Positions 1 to 9,510 of a DNA stretch of 64,000 nt are shown here, piece after piece. Position 1 is the first letter of the stretch. Every line of letters begins with the position of its first letter. The notes beneath the pieces were generated by a model, which searched no databases, was not told where the DNA came from, and saw only the letters and a list, made by a program, of their open reading frames with translations. Position numbers and translations under genes: made by a program. The DNA is from an uncultured Clostridia bacterium (GTDB taxonomy: Bacteria > Bacillota > Clostridia > Oscillospirales > Ruminococcaceae), in assembly GCA_947630825.1 (NCBI GenBank), contig CANRJA010000002.1:79518-143517 (forward strand), read 5' to 3'.

Positions 1-222
1 TCTTCCGTCTACCTTCTTGATCGCATAAGTGATACAATCCTGATGTTCTTCGTCCGTCATAGTAGCGCTTTCACCTGTAGTTCCGCAGATGATAATAGCG
101 TCAGTGTGATTTGCAATATTAAATTCAATAAGCTCGCCCAGCTTATCAAAATTAATAGAGCCGTCCTCGTTCATAGGTGTGATAATGGCAACGCCCGCAC
201 CCTTGAAAATTGTCTTTTTCAT
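1..222 (-). CDS. dapA: 4-hydroxy-tetrahydrodipicolinate synthase, N-terminal part (cut by window edge)
   Basis: The first 74 codons of DapA, which condenses pyruvate with aspartate semialdehyde in the diaminopimelate/lysine pathway, in the cytoplasm. The visible part has the family N-terminus (residues 8-17, [10 protein letters not shown]) and the GTTGES motif at about residues 47-52, where the substrate carboxylate is bound; the catalytic lysine lies beyond the window edge. The start is set by a GAAAGGAGT ribosome site a few bases upstream. It lies 44 bp downstream of asd on the same strand, so the two consecutive pathway enzymes are probably cotranscribed under the lysine riboswitch upstream of asd. 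Confidence 0.93.
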   Translation of the reverse strand, partial: MKKTIFKGAGVAIITPMNEDGSINFDKLGELIEFNIANHTDAIIICGTTGESATMTDEEHQDCITYAIKKVDGR

Positions 223-266
223 AGCTTGATTACTCCTTTCATGAGTAAAAATTATAAATTATCTAA

Positions 267-1346
267 TTAATCGAAATATCCCTTTGCAGCAAGTAACTCC
301 GCTAGAAGAACTCCGCCTCCTGCGGCGCCTCTTAATGTGTTGTGCGATAGACATACAAATTTATAGTCAAACAGTTTATCCTCTCTCAGTCTTCCGAGAG
401 TAACTGCCATACCGCCCTCTAAATCTCTGTCCAGTTTAGGCTGAGGTCTGTTATCCTCCTCAAAGTAGTTTAAAAACTGCTTAGGAGCAGACGGAAGTTC
501 AAGCTCCTGCGGAACGCCGCTGAACTCCTTCCAAGCCTTTAGAATTTCATCCTTTGTTGGCTTTTTGTCAAATGATACGAACACCGCTGCGGTGTGACCG
601 TCCTGAACAGGTACTCTCAAGCATTGTGTAGTGATACAAGGAGTTTTCGCGTCAACGATTCTGTCGCCGTCGATTTTTCCCCATACCTTTAAAGGCTCGA
701 TTTCAGACTTCTCCTCCTCGCCGCCGATATAAGGAATTACATTATCCACAATATCAGGGAAAGTCTCAAAGGTCTTTCCTGCGCCGCTTATAGCTTGATA
801 TGTGCAGGCAAGAACATTTTTAACGCCGTATTTCATAAGCGGATGCAGAGCGGGTACATAGCTTTGAATAGAACAGTTTGACTTAACTGCAATAAATCCG
901 CGCTTTGTACCGAGCCTTTTTCTCTGAGCGTTTATTATTTCAATGTGTTCAGGGTTTATCTCAGGAACGACCATTGGTACGTCAGGAGTATGCCTGTTTG
1001 CCGAGTTGTTTGAAACTACCGGACATTCCGCTTTAGCATAAGCCTCTTCTAGGGCTTTGATTTCGTCCTTTTTCATATCTACGGCACAGAATACAAAATC
1101 GACCATACCTGCGATTTTTTCAATGTCTGCGGTTGCGTCGAGAATGATCATATTCTGCATTTTCTTTGGCATAGGAGATGGCATTGCCCATCTTTTACCT
1201 ACAGCGTCTTTATAGCTTTTGCCTGCAGAGCGAGGTGAAGCGGCAAGACATTCAACCTCAAACCAAGGGTGGTTTTCAAGCAAGGTTGTAAACCTTTGTC
1301 CTACCATACCTGTTGCGCCGATAATTCCCACTTTAAACTTTTTCAT
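267..1346 (-). CDS. asd: Aspartate-semialdehyde dehydrogenase
   Basis: Reduces aspartyl phosphate to aspartate semialdehyde with NADPH, feeding DapA and the threonine/methionine branch. The 359-residue protein begins with a Rossmann motif (VGIIGATGMVGQRF, residues 6-19) and has the catalytic cysteine in SNCSIQSY (Cys about 158). The extended GQRF N-terminus and the overall sequence look like the archaeal/fungal-type branch of the family rather than the common bacterial type; that is judged from memory of the families. A longer frame exists upstream, but the start chosen at 1346 has a GGAGGA site directly before it and aligns with the family N-terminus. It is the first gene behind the lysine riboswitch. 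Confidence 0.95.
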   Translation of the reverse strand: MKKFKVGIIGATGMVGQRFTTLLENHPWFEVECLAASPRSAGKSYKDAVGKRWAMPSPMPKKMQNMIILDATADIEKIAGMVDFVFCAVDMKKDEIKALEEAYAKAECPVVSNNSANRHTPDVPMVVPEINPEHIEIINAQRKRLGTKRGFIAVKSNCSIQSYVPALHPLMKYGVKNVLACTYQAISGAGKTFETFPDIVDNVIPYIGGEEEKSEIEPLKVWGKIDGDRIVDAKTPCITTQCLRVPVQDGHTAAVFVSFDKKPTKDEILKAWKEFSGVPQELELPSAPKQFLNYFEEDNRPQPKLDRDLEGGMAVTLGRLREDKLFDYKFVCLSHNTLRGAAGGGVLLAELLAAKGYFD

Positions 1347-1463
1347 AAAAATCCTCCGTAAATAAATCTTGTTCAATGTAGTTAATATATTGTCATTATA
1401 TATAACGTATATAGAATATTTCAAAAATTATTTGTAAATTTTCAAGCAACTTCATACAAATAT

Positions 1464-1713
1464 TAAAAAAACTGGTTGAAAACCAGCTCATCATACAATA
1501 TAATAGAAATGTTGACATATATGTAAGAAAAATATATGCCGATAGCACTCCATCATACTTTATGATGACAATTACAAGCCTTTTAAGCGTGCAATCAGAA
1601 ATAAGTTTTCCCAACACTTAATTCTTCGGCAGCTTCACCTTTCACATTTCCGGCTGGGAAACCAATAATACAATGGAAATGCTAATAATTTCAGCCGCAC
1701 CTCTATCGTTTCT
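1464..1713 (-). promoter_or_regulatory. Lysine riboswitch (L box) with intrinsic terminator, upstream of asd-dapA
   Basis: Read on the minus strand, the leader starts with GATAGAGGTGCGG, continues with a GAAAGGTGAAGCTGCCGAAG block and later has GGAGTGCTATC, which pairs back with the start. These are the conserved core blocks of the lysine riboswitch. Downstream, CTGGTTTTCAACCAG followed by seven T (about 1464-1486) is an intrinsic terminator, so lysine binding should cause premature termination. The aptamer spans roughly 1540-1710. Its place before asd and dapA agrees with end-product control of lysine synthesis. This accounts for most of the gap between asd and queA. Confidence 0.92.
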
Positions 1714-1719
1714 ACAATT

Positions 1720-1748
1720 ATAATACCAAAAATAAGTCTGTGTGTCAA
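1720..1748 (-). promoter_or_regulatory. Vegetative promoter of the lysine riboswitch/asd unit
   Basis: On the minus strand TTGACA (1743-1748) is followed after exactly 17 bp by TATTAT (1720-1725). Transcription would begin near 1713, just before the first conserved block of the riboswitch. Confidence 0.85.
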
Positions 1749-1832
1749 CACCGAAAAAGAAAAAAGCAGAAAAATTTTATTCTGATTTATTTTTGCGCTT
1801 ATTTGAACAGAAGAAAGGAATATGTAACATAT

Positions 1833-2885
1833 ATGATAGATATAAATGATATGAAAAAGTCCGATTTTTATTATGAGCTTCCAAGCGAGCTTATTGCCCA
1901 AACGCCTCTTGAGCCGAGAAACTCCTCACGGCTTTTGAAAATGGACAGAGTTACAGGGAAATGTGAGCATAGTCATTTCTATAATCTATGCGATTATCTA
2001 AAAAAAGGTGACTTGCTTGTTCTTAATGATTCAAGGGTGATTCCTGCCAGAATATACGGAGTGAAAGCATACAACAATACGCCTATTGAGTTTTTGCTTT
2101 TAGAACAAAAAGAGAATATGGTCTGGGAGATTTTGTGCAGACCGGGTAAAAAGGCAAAGGTCGGTACGAAATTTCATTTTGAGCATGGCGGTTCAAGTCT
2201 TGACGCTGAGATTATAGATGTTCTTGACGACGGCAACAGAATAGCAAGATTTACTTGCAATAAGAACTTTTTTGAGGCGTTAGATGAAATCGGACAGATG
2301 CCGCTTCCTCCATATATAACTGAAAAGCTAAAGGATAAAGAGCGTTACCAGACAGTGTATTCAAACGAGCTTGGCTCTGCCGCCGCTCCGACAGCAGGAC
2401 TTCACTTTACAAAGGAACAGCTTAGAGAGCTTGAAAGTAAGGGTATAAAGCTTGCGTATGTAACTTTACACGTCGGTTTAGGTACATTCCGTCCTGTAAA
2501 GGAGGACAAGGTTTTAGACCATAAAATGCACAGCGAGTATTATGAAGTTCCCGTAGAAACTGCAAAGCTGATAAGTGAAACAAGAAAATCAGGAGGTCGA
2601 ATTATAGCAGTGGGTACGACTTCATGCAGAACGCTTGAGAGCGTTGCGTCTGAAAACAACGGAGAGATTATCCCTTGCAGCGGAAAGACTGATATTTTCA
2701 TCTATCCGGGTTACAAATTCAAGGTGCTTGACGGACTTATAACAAACTTTCATCTTCCTGAAAGCACGCTTATAATGCTGGTATCAGCCTTTGCGGGTTA
2801 TGAAAATACAATGAATGCTTATAAGATAGCTGTTGAGGGAAAATACCGTTTTTTCAGCTTTGGGGATAGTATGGTGATATTGTAA
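1833..2885 (+). CDS. queA: S-adenosylmethionine:tRNA ribosyltransferase-isomerase
   Basis: Transfers and isomerises the ribose of SAM onto preQ1 in tRNA to give epoxyqueuosine, the step after Tgt. The 350-residue protein has the family N-terminus ([18 protein letters not shown]) and the signature [10 protein letters not shown] near residues 181-190, and is of usual length. ATG 1833 follows an AAAGGA site at a rather long spacing; the in-frame ATG at 1851 (MKKSDF...) is an alternative. Its stop overlaps the next start by one base. tgt lies 1.6 kb downstream in the same direction, so two queuosine genes are close together. Confidence 0.95.
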   Translation: MIDINDMKKSDFYYELPSELIAQTPLEPRNSSRLLKMDRVTGKCEHSHFYNLCDYLKKGDLLVLNDSRVIPARIYGVKAYNNTPIEFLLLEQKENMVWEILCRPGKKAKVGTKFHFEHGGSSLDAEIIDVLDDGNRIARFTCNKNFFEALDEIGQMPLPPYITEKLKDKERYQTVYSNELGSAAAPTAGLHFTKEQLRELESKGIKLAYVTLHVGLGTFRPVKEDKVLDHKMHSEYYEVPVETAKLISETRKSGGRIIAVGTTSCRTLESVASENNGEIIPCSGKTDIFIYPGYKFKVLDGLITNFHLPESTLIMLVSAFAGYENTMNAYKIAVEGKYRFFSFGDSMVIL

Positions 2886-3532
2886 TGAAAGATTCTATGG
2901 GAAAAGGAACTGTGTTCAGAGACATTAAATGGATTTTCTTCGATATTGGCTCAACGCTTATTGATGAAAGTGAATGCTATAAACTAAGATACCGTGAAGC
3001 TGTTGCAGGTACATCGATCAGTCTCGATGATTTTGAAAAAAAGGTCATTGAATTTTCTAAGCAAAATCTGAAAGGCGACCATGAGGCTGTCAAGTATTAT
3101 GGTATAGAATTGCCGCCGTGGCATAAAGAGGCGGAAAAGCCATACGATAACACGGAATCCGTCTTAAAGCAGTTGACCGTCAAAGGATACCGTCTTGGTG
3201 TTATCGCAAATCAAAGTCTGGGAACGAAAGACCGCCTTTCAAGTTGGGGGCTTTTAAAGTATTTTGACGTCGTTTTAGCCTCTGCGGAAGAAGGTATTTC
3301 AAAACCGGATAGTGAGATATTTTATCGTGCACTGACTGCGGCAAAGTGTTTGCCTGTCAATGCTGTTATGATTGGTGACAGATTGGACAACGACATCGTA
3401 CCAGCAAAAAAAGTTGGTATGAAAACGGTATGGATAAAACAAGGTCTTGGTGGATTGGCAAGTGCTATACATAAAAATGAGCAGGCAGATTATGAAATAA
3501 AGGATCTTTCTGAGCTATTGAATATATTTTAA
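2885..3532 (+). CDS. HAD-superfamily hydrolase
   Basis: A 215-residue HAD hydrolase, probably a small-molecule phosphatase. Motif I is DIGST (about residues 20-24, nucleophile Asp), motif II lies around VIANQS, and motif III/IV is GDRLDNDIVPAKKVGM near residues 161-176, ending in the acidic pair. DIGST instead of DxDGT occurs in some HAD phosphatases: the first Asp remains, but the usual second Asp (+2) is replaced by Gly, so the catalytic type is uncertain. It overlaps the queA stop by one base (TAATG), which implies translational coupling. The substrate cannot be told. Confidence 0.85.
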   Translation: MKDSMGKGTVFRDIKWIFFDIGSTLIDESECYKLRYREAVAGTSISLDDFEKKVIEFSKQNLKGDHEAVKYYGIELPPWHKEAEKPYDNTESVLKQLTVKGYRLGVIANQSLGTKDRLSSWGLLKYFDVVLASAEEGISKPDSEIFYRALTAAKCLPVNAVMIGDRLDNDIVPAKKVGMKTVWIKQGLGGLASAIHKNEQADYEIKDLSELLNIF

Positions 3533-3589
3533 AAAATGATGATGCTATTATGGAAAAATGGTAAGTGAATGAATTTAGAGGAGAATAAA

Positions 3590-4030
3590 ATGAATATTAG
3601 AAAAATGAAAATTGATGACTATGATGAGATTTATAACTTATGGATGTCATGTGCAGGAATGGGCTTAAACAATTTTGATGACTCCAGAGATGGTATTGAT
3701 AAATTCATAAATAGGAATCCTGATACCTGTTTTGTTGCCTTAATTGAGAATAAAATTGTCGGAGCGATCTTGGCAGGTAATGACGGTAGGCGTGGGTTTA
3801 TCTATCATACCGCAGTAAGTCCACGATTTAGAAAGCAAGGTATAGGTCGTAAATTAGTGGATACCGCAATGTTGGCATTAAAGCAATGCGGTATCAATAA
3901 GGTTGCACTGGTTGTATTTGATAAAAATATAGATGGAAACGCATTTTGGGAAAGTCTTGGCTTTTCAGTCAGGAACGACCTAACATATCGTAATAAGGTT
4001 CTTACCGAGATGATTAGGATTGATACATAA
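3590..4030 (+). CDS. GNAT-family N-acetyltransferase (YpeA-like)
   Basis: A 146-residue single-domain acetyltransferase. It starts MNIRKMKIDDYDEIYNLW, typical of the GNAT first strand and helix, and has the acetyl-CoA binding loop RFRKQGIGRKLV near residues 84-95, followed by an NAFWESLGF motif near 123-131. ATG 3590 is preferred over the upstream ATG at 3569 because TAGAGGAG lies just before it. It resembles the small YpeA-like acetyltransferases of Firmicutes. The substrate is unknown. Confidence 0.85.
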   Translation: MNIRKMKIDDYDEIYNLWMSCAGMGLNNFDDSRDGIDKFINRNPDTCFVALIENKIVGAILAGNDGRRGFIYHTAVSPRFRKQGIGRKLVDTAMLALKQCGINKVALVVFDKNIDGNAFWESLGFSVRNDLTYRNKVLTEMIRIDT

Positions 4031-4073
4031 ATTATCATTGATAAAAAAACTTTTATAAAAGGAGATAAAACTT

Positions 4074-4436
4074 ATGGACATTAATATGTTTTTAAAAGGA
4101 ATAATTGACGGTGATGAAAAGCAGATAGTTGTTTGCGATTTAAGTCACACTATAATTTATATGAATCCTGCCGCAGTTAAGAATTATGAAAAGCGTGGCG
4201 GAGCGTCTCTTATCGGCAAGTCAGTTCTTGACTGCCATAACAGTCACTCGCAGGAGATAATAAAAAATAATGTCAGCAGAATGCAGAAGGATAAGTCAGT
4301 TAATAAAATCTTCGAGTTTCATAAAACCCGTAACGGTGCTAATGACGACGTTTACTGCGTAGCTATAAGAGACGAAAGCGGTAATCTTATCGGATACTAT
4401 GAAAAGTTCGAAGATAAGAATTTACACAATGCTTAA
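4074..4436 (+). CDS. Stand-alone PAS-domain protein
   Basis: A 120-residue protein that is essentially one PAS domain with no output domain. The early part (QIVVCDLSHTIIYMNPAA) and the LIGKSVLDCHNSHSQEII segment near residues 59-76 match the PAS fold of DUF438-type proteins, where a ligand or haem may sit. Its partner is unknown. It has a clear AAAGGAGAT ribosome site. Neighbours are a GNAT enzyme and tgt in the same direction, which gives no functional hint. Confidence 0.75.
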   Translation: MDINMFLKGIIDGDEKQIVVCDLSHTIIYMNPAAVKNYEKRGGASLIGKSVLDCHNSHSQEIIKNNVSRMQKDKSVNKIFEFHKTRNGANDDVYCVAIRDESGNLIGYYEKFEDKNLHNA

Positions 4437-5612
<1,176 letters not shown>

Positions 5613-5613
5613 T

Positions 5614-6189
5614 ATGGGTTTAATAGAGCTATTGCTAATAGCTGTAGGACTTTCTATGGACGCATTTGCAGTGTCGGTGACAAACGGGCTTTGCTATAAA
5701 AATGTTAAATTCGGCTGGACGCTTGCAATGGGACTTTGCTTTGGGTTGTTTCAGGGTGCAATGCCGACGATCGGCTATTTTCTCGGAAGCACCTTTGCTG
5801 ATTATATTACAGCATATGATCATTATATTGCGTTGATTTTACTTTGCTTTATCGGAGGTAAAATGCTTATAGACGGAGTTAAAAGCAAAGATGAGGGTAT
5901 AGAAGCAACAGGTGCGTCGATAGGCTTGGGTATTCTATTGGTTCAAGGGGTCGCAACCAGTATTGATGCACTGGCTGTTGGAGTTTCTTTTGCAATGCTC
6001 CCCAATGTAAATATTGTTACGGCGGCGGGCTTTATAGCTCTAGTCACGTTTTCACTTTCAATTATCGCTGTTTTTGTGGGTAAAAAGTTCGGAAGCCTTC
6101 TTAATAATAAGGCTCAGATTATCGGCGGACTTATTCTTATTGCAATTGGAATTAAAATTTTTATTGAGCATACTTTTTTGGGCGGTTAA
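5614..6189 (+). CDS. mntP: Putative manganese efflux pump MntP
   Basis: A 191-residue integral membrane protein of the MntP (DUF204) family, which exports Mn(II). It has about six hydrophobic segments and the two family repeats, each with an acidic residue in a membrane helix: GLSMDAFAVSVTNG near residues 12-25, and ATSIDALAVGVSFA in the second half. The start is set by TTGGAGGATTAAT directly before ATG 5614; a longer in-frame extension overlaps tgt and is rejected. The gene starts 2 bp after the tgt stop. No Mn riboswitch is seen upstream. Confidence 0.92.
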   Translation: MGLIELLLIAVGLSMDAFAVSVTNGLCYKNVKFGWTLAMGLCFGLFQGAMPTIGYFLGSTFADYITAYDHYIALILLCFIGGKMLIDGVKSKDEGIEATGASIGLGILLVQGVATSIDALAVGVSFAMLPNVNIVTAAGFIALVTFSLSIIAVFVGKKFGSLLNNKAQIIGGLILIAIGIKIFIEHTFLGG

Positions 6190-6243
6190 GTTAAAAGTTA
6201 GTAAATAACACAGTGAGTTAATATTTTTTTAACATATTTCCGC

Positions 6244-6249
6244 TATAAT
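6244..6249 (+). promoter_or_regulatory. Candidate -10 element for a leaderless transcript
   Basis: A perfect TATAAT lies only 9 bases before ATG 6259, with no good TTGACA at 17 bp upstream and no ribosome site. Transcription would start at or just before the start codon. Confidence 0.5.
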
Positions 6250-6258
6250 TATTCTATT

Positions 6259-6921
6259 ATGATAAAGTATATTATTTTCGATTTAGACGGAACTTTAGTA
6301 AATTCAATCTATGACCTTGCTGATTCAGTCAATTATGTGTTAAAACAAAACGGATATGCTGAGCATCCGCTTGAAAGCTATTACTATTTTGTAGGCAATG
6401 GAACTTTAAAACTTATTGAGAGAGCATTGCCGGAGGATACGCGGACGGCGAATGAAATTGAACGTGTGCATTCACAGTTTGCAGAGCGTTACTCTCAAAA
6501 TTATCTAAATAAAACCGTACCTTATAAAGGTATAAATGATTTACTTGACGAATTGGATAAAAGAGGAATAAAATATTCAGTTGCTTCAAACAAAACAGAT
6601 GTTTTTACACGAGAGATTATCAACGGGCTGTTTCCGAATAATCAATTTGACGTTATAATAGGTAAAAAGGAAGGAAATCCGACAAAGCCAAATCCTAAAA
6701 TAATATATGATATACTTGAGGGAAAGAATTTTACTCCAAATGAAATTTTATTTGTCGGTGACTCAAGTGTGGATATTCAAACAGGACATAATGCAAATCT
6801 TAAAGCAGTCGGTTGCTTATGGGGATTCAGAGACGAAAAGGAGCTTAAAGAAGCAGGTGCAGATTTTATAATTTCACAACCTATGGAGCTTCTTAAAATA
6901 ATAGATAACAATAATTTATAA
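6259..6921 (+). CDS. HAD hydrolase, phosphoglycolate phosphatase-like
   Basis: A 220-residue HAD phosphatase of the Gph/PgmB-like group. Motif I is FDLDGTLVNS at residues 7-16 with both catalytic Asp residues. The cap region has a GNGTLKLIERAL segment, motif II is SVASNKTD near 113-120, and motif III/IV is FVGDSSVDIQTGHNANLKAVG near 173-193. The likely role is repair or recycling of phosphoglycolate or a similar phosphate ester. Unlike nearly all its neighbours, it has no Shine-Dalgarno sequence; TATAAT ends 9 bases before the ATG, suggesting a leaderless message. Confidence 0.88.
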   Translation: MIKYIIFDLDGTLVNSIYDLADSVNYVLKQNGYAEHPLESYYYFVGNGTLKLIERALPEDTRTANEIERVHSQFAERYSQNYLNKTVPYKGINDLLDELDKRGIKYSVASNKTDVFTREIINGLFPNNQFDVIIGKKEGNPTKPNPKIIYDILEGKNFTPNEILFVGDSSVDIQTGHNANLKAVGCLWGFRDEKELKEAGADFIISQPMELLKIIDNNNL

Positions 6922-6941
6922 AGCGGAAAGGGAGAGAATTT

Positions 6942-7508
6942 ATGACTTATAACATCAAAGAAGTTGCTGAACGGCTAAAGGGACTTCGTGAGGCGTGCGA
7001 CTTGTCAATGCAGTCTTTTTGTGAAAAGACAGGTATTTCTGTTGAGGATTATCAAAAGATCGAGTCAGGAGAAAAGGACTTTTCAGTGACATTTCTATAT
7101 AAGTGTTCTGAATTGTTTGACGTCGATTTAGTTGAGCTCTTAACAGGAGCCGCTCCTCGTTTGAGCAACTATTCTATAGTGCGTAAGGGAGAGGGGCTTC
7201 CCATTGAGAGAAGAGAGCGTTTCGCATATCAGCATCTGGCATACAGATTCAAGGATAAAAAGATAGAACCGCTTATGGTTCAGGCTCCATATGACGAAAA
7301 TGAGCAGGACAAGCCGATAAGACTGTCTGTTCATGAAGGTCAGGAATGGGACTTTATCATTAAAGGAAGTCTGAAATTTGTAATAGGTGAGCATACTGAG
7401 ATACTAAATGAGGGCGACTCGTTATTCTATAATTCAAATCAGCCTCACGGTATGATTGCAACAGGCGGCAGCGACTGTGAATTTTTAGCTGTACTGATAA
7501 AAGATTAA
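6942..7508 (+). CDS. XRE-family regulator with C-terminal cupin domain
   Basis: A 188-residue regulator with an N-terminal helix-turn-helix (about residues 7-62, LKGLREACDLSMQSFCEKTG...) and a C-terminal cupin (about 105-187, with VHEGQEWDFIIKG and SNQPHGM metal-ligand positions). Proteins of this layout often sense a small molecule and control the gene next to them. Here the acyl-CoA synthetase starts 40 bp downstream in the same direction, so I infer that it regulates that operon. It has a GAAAGGGAG ribosome site. Confidence 0.88.
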   Translation: MTYNIKEVAERLKGLREACDLSMQSFCEKTGISVEDYQKIESGEKDFSVTFLYKCSELFDVDLVELLTGAAPRLSNYSIVRKGEGLPIERRERFAYQHLAYRFKDKKIEPLMVQAPYDENEQDKPIRLSVHEGQEWDFIIKGSLKFVIGEHTEILNEGDSLFYNSNQPHGMIATGGSDCEFLAVLIKD

Positions 7509-7548
7509 AAGATTTGAGCGGAGATTTAACTGAAAGGGAAATAGAAAT

Positions 7549-9219
7549 ATGAGTGTTAATTTGAGTAATTTTTATAAAAGGTTTGTTATTGAGGAGTTTG
7601 ATAAAAAGACTGGAGTTGTTTCAAAGTTTGAAGCAAATCCGGAGTCGAACTATAATTTTTCTTATGATGTAATTGATGAAATTGCAAAGCTTGACCCTGA
7701 GCGTGTTTGTCTTTACTGGGTACACGAGGAGGGCGAGGAGAGAAAGTTTACTTATAAAGATGTCTCTGAACTTAGCAATCAGTTTGCAAATATGTTTTTG
7801 GCACATGGTATTAAAAAAGGCGATAAGGTAATGCTTGTTCTAAAAAGGCATTATGAGTTCTGGCTTGCGGCTTATGCGCTTATGAAAATAGGAGCTATCT
7901 TTATCCCTGCGACCTGTCAACTAAAAGAAAAAGACTATGTTTATCGTTTTGAGGCAGCAAGTGTTGAATACATATGTGCAACGGTTGACGATAATGTACC
8001 TGAGACAGTTGAAGCCGCAATGAAAAAGTATAACGGGATCAAGGAAAAATTCATTGCAAGAGGACACAGAGACGGCTGGATAAACCTTATGGAAGAAGCG
8101 GCTAAGTATCCTAAAACTCTTGACAGGATTGAAAATAGCGTAGAGGACCCAATGCTTTTGTATTTCTCGTCTGGAACAACGGGATATCCTAAGATGGTTT
8201 TACATAATCACTATTACACAATCGGTCACATAATTACAGCTAAGCACTGGCATAATATTTCTGATGGTACTCTGCATCTTACGATTTCAGAGAGCGGCTG
8301 GGGAAAATGCGCTTGGGGCAAAATGTTCGGTCAGCTTACCTGCGGTGCAACTGAATTTATTTACGACTTTGACAGATTCCACCCTGACCAGATGTTAAAG
8401 GTTATTCAGGACTATAAGATAACGTCTTTCTGTGCGCCTCCTACTATGTATCGTTTCTTCATAAAAGAGGGTATTGAAAACTATGACCTTTCAAATCTCA
8501 AATATGCTGCAACCGCCGGAGAGGCTTTAAATGCAGAGGTATTCAACAAGTTCTATGAGTATACTGGCTTAAAAATTATGGAGGGCTTCGGTCAGACGGA
8601 AACTGTTGTTTGCGCTGCAACAATGGTAGGTATGGAGCCAAAGCCAGGTTCAATGGGCAAGCCTACCCCTATTTACAATATGGACATTGTAGACGAAAAC
8701 GGAAACTCATGTCCTGTAGGCGAAACGGGCGAAATGGTAATCAGAACAAACGGCAGAAAGCAGAAGTGCCTGTTCGTTGAATATTACAGAAATGAAGAGG
8801 CAACAAACGAGGCTTGGCACGACAATATCTATCACACAGGCGATACAGCTTGGAAGGACGAGGACGGCTATTACTGGTATGTTGGAAGAACCGACGACGT
8901 TATCAAGGCGTCCGGCTACAGAATAGGACCGTTTGAGATAGAGTCTGTGCTTATGGAGCATCCGAGTGTTTTAGAGTGCGCTGTTACAGCGGCAAAAGAC
9001 CCGATAAGAGGTAATGTTGTTAAGGCTACTATCGTGCTTGCAAAGGGTTACACCGGCAGCGATGAGCTTGCAAAAGAGCTGCAAACTTATGTTAAGAACG
9101 CAACTGCTCCTTACAAATATCCGAGAATAGTTGAGTTTGTTGACGAGCTTCCGAAAACCATAAGCGGAAAAATCAGAAGAGTGCAGATCCGTGAGGAGGA
9201 CGCTCAGAAGAATAAATAA
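7549..9219 (+). CDS. AMP-forming acyl-CoA synthetase
   Basis: A 556-residue adenylate-forming enzyme that activates a carboxylic acid with ATP and joins it to CoA. Seen are the phosphate loop YFSSGTTGYPKM near residue 205, GFGQTET near 346-352, the hinge YWYVGRTDDVIKASGYRIGP near 442-461, and the C-terminal catalytic lysine in SGKIRR near residue 541. The sequence looks closer to medium-chain or general acyl-CoA synthetases than to AcsA. The preceding XRE-cupin gene probably controls it. The product of such a pair in gut Clostridia is not known to me, so the substrate is left open. Confidence 0.9.
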   Translation: MSVNLSNFYKRFVIEEFDKKTGVVSKFEANPESNYNFSYDVIDEIAKLDPERVCLYWVHEEGEERKFTYKDVSELSNQFANMFLAHGIKKGDKVMLVLKRHYEFWLAAYALMKIGAIFIPATCQLKEKDYVYRFEAASVEYICATVDDNVPETVEAAMKKYNGIKEKFIARGHRDGWINLMEEAAKYPKTLDRIENSVEDPMLLYFSSGTTGYPKMVLHNHYYTIGHIITAKHWHNISDGTLHLTISESGWGKCAWGKMFGQLTCGATEFIYDFDRFHPDQMLKVIQDYKITSFCAPPTMYRFFIKEGIENYDLSNLKYAATAGEALNAEVFNKFYEYTGLKIMEGFGQTETVVCAATMVGMEPKPGSMGKPTPIYNMDIVDENGNSCPVGETGEMVIRTNGRKQKCLFVEYYRNEEATNEAWHDNIYHTGDTAWKDEDGYYWYVGRTDDVIKASGYRIGPFEIESVLMEHPSVLECAVTAAKDPIRGNVVKATIVLAKGYTGSDELAKELQTYVKNATAPYKYPRIVEFVDELPKTISGKIRRVQIREEDAQKNK

Positions 9220-9252
9220 AATAAAAGAGAACTATATATTTGTTTAATCTAT

Positions 9253-9447
9253 AAAAAGGCTTAGCGTTAATTCAAAAGTTTTCGCTCAAGCCTTTTTCAA
9301 AAGGCTTGCGGGTCAAGGGCAGAGCCCTGTCGCTGACGAGCCGTCATCGAAATCTCTTACGGAGTGCGCTCCGAAAAAGGTGAATTTTAAAATAGTCCAG
9401 TGGACTATTTTAAAAGAGGGAAAGCCCTGCAAGAGAGGGCTTTCCCT
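9253..9447 (+). repeat. Cluster of nested palindromes (REP-like element) after the acyl-CoA synthetase gene
   Basis: Six dyad symmetries in 195 bp. A 14-bp stem (9253-9266 with 9283-9297, AAAAAGGCTT...) can form a terminator and competes with a second palindrome at 9287-9308. Then come GGGCAGAGCCC at 9317-9327, CGGAGTGCGCTCCG at 9360-9373, a perfect 15-bp inverted repeat around one base at 9385-9415 (TTTTAAAATAGTCCA), and a 12-bp stem at 9417-9447 that also looks like a terminator. The middle is richer in G+C than its surroundings. It resembles the dispersed palindromic units of some Clostridia genomes, but no second copy exists in this window. Confidence 0.75.
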
Positions 9448-9510
9448 AAAAATTAATTAACTACGATATTAAATGTAAAAGAACATTTGCTCTATTTGCT
9501 AGGTGATAAA

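Noticed and set aside
43..270. Plus-strand frame opposite dapA
   Set aside because: The minus strand encodes a clear DapA N-terminus with a ribosome site; the plus-strand frame is a shadow.
1396..1901. Minus-strand reading frames in the asd-queA gap
   Set aside because: They lie on the riboswitch leader and its promoter, lack ribosome sites, and have hydrophobic nonsense composition; the RNA element explains the region.
3805..4038. Minus-strand frame opposite the GNAT gene
   Set aside because: It is a shadow of the acetyltransferase frame, without site or conserved sequence.
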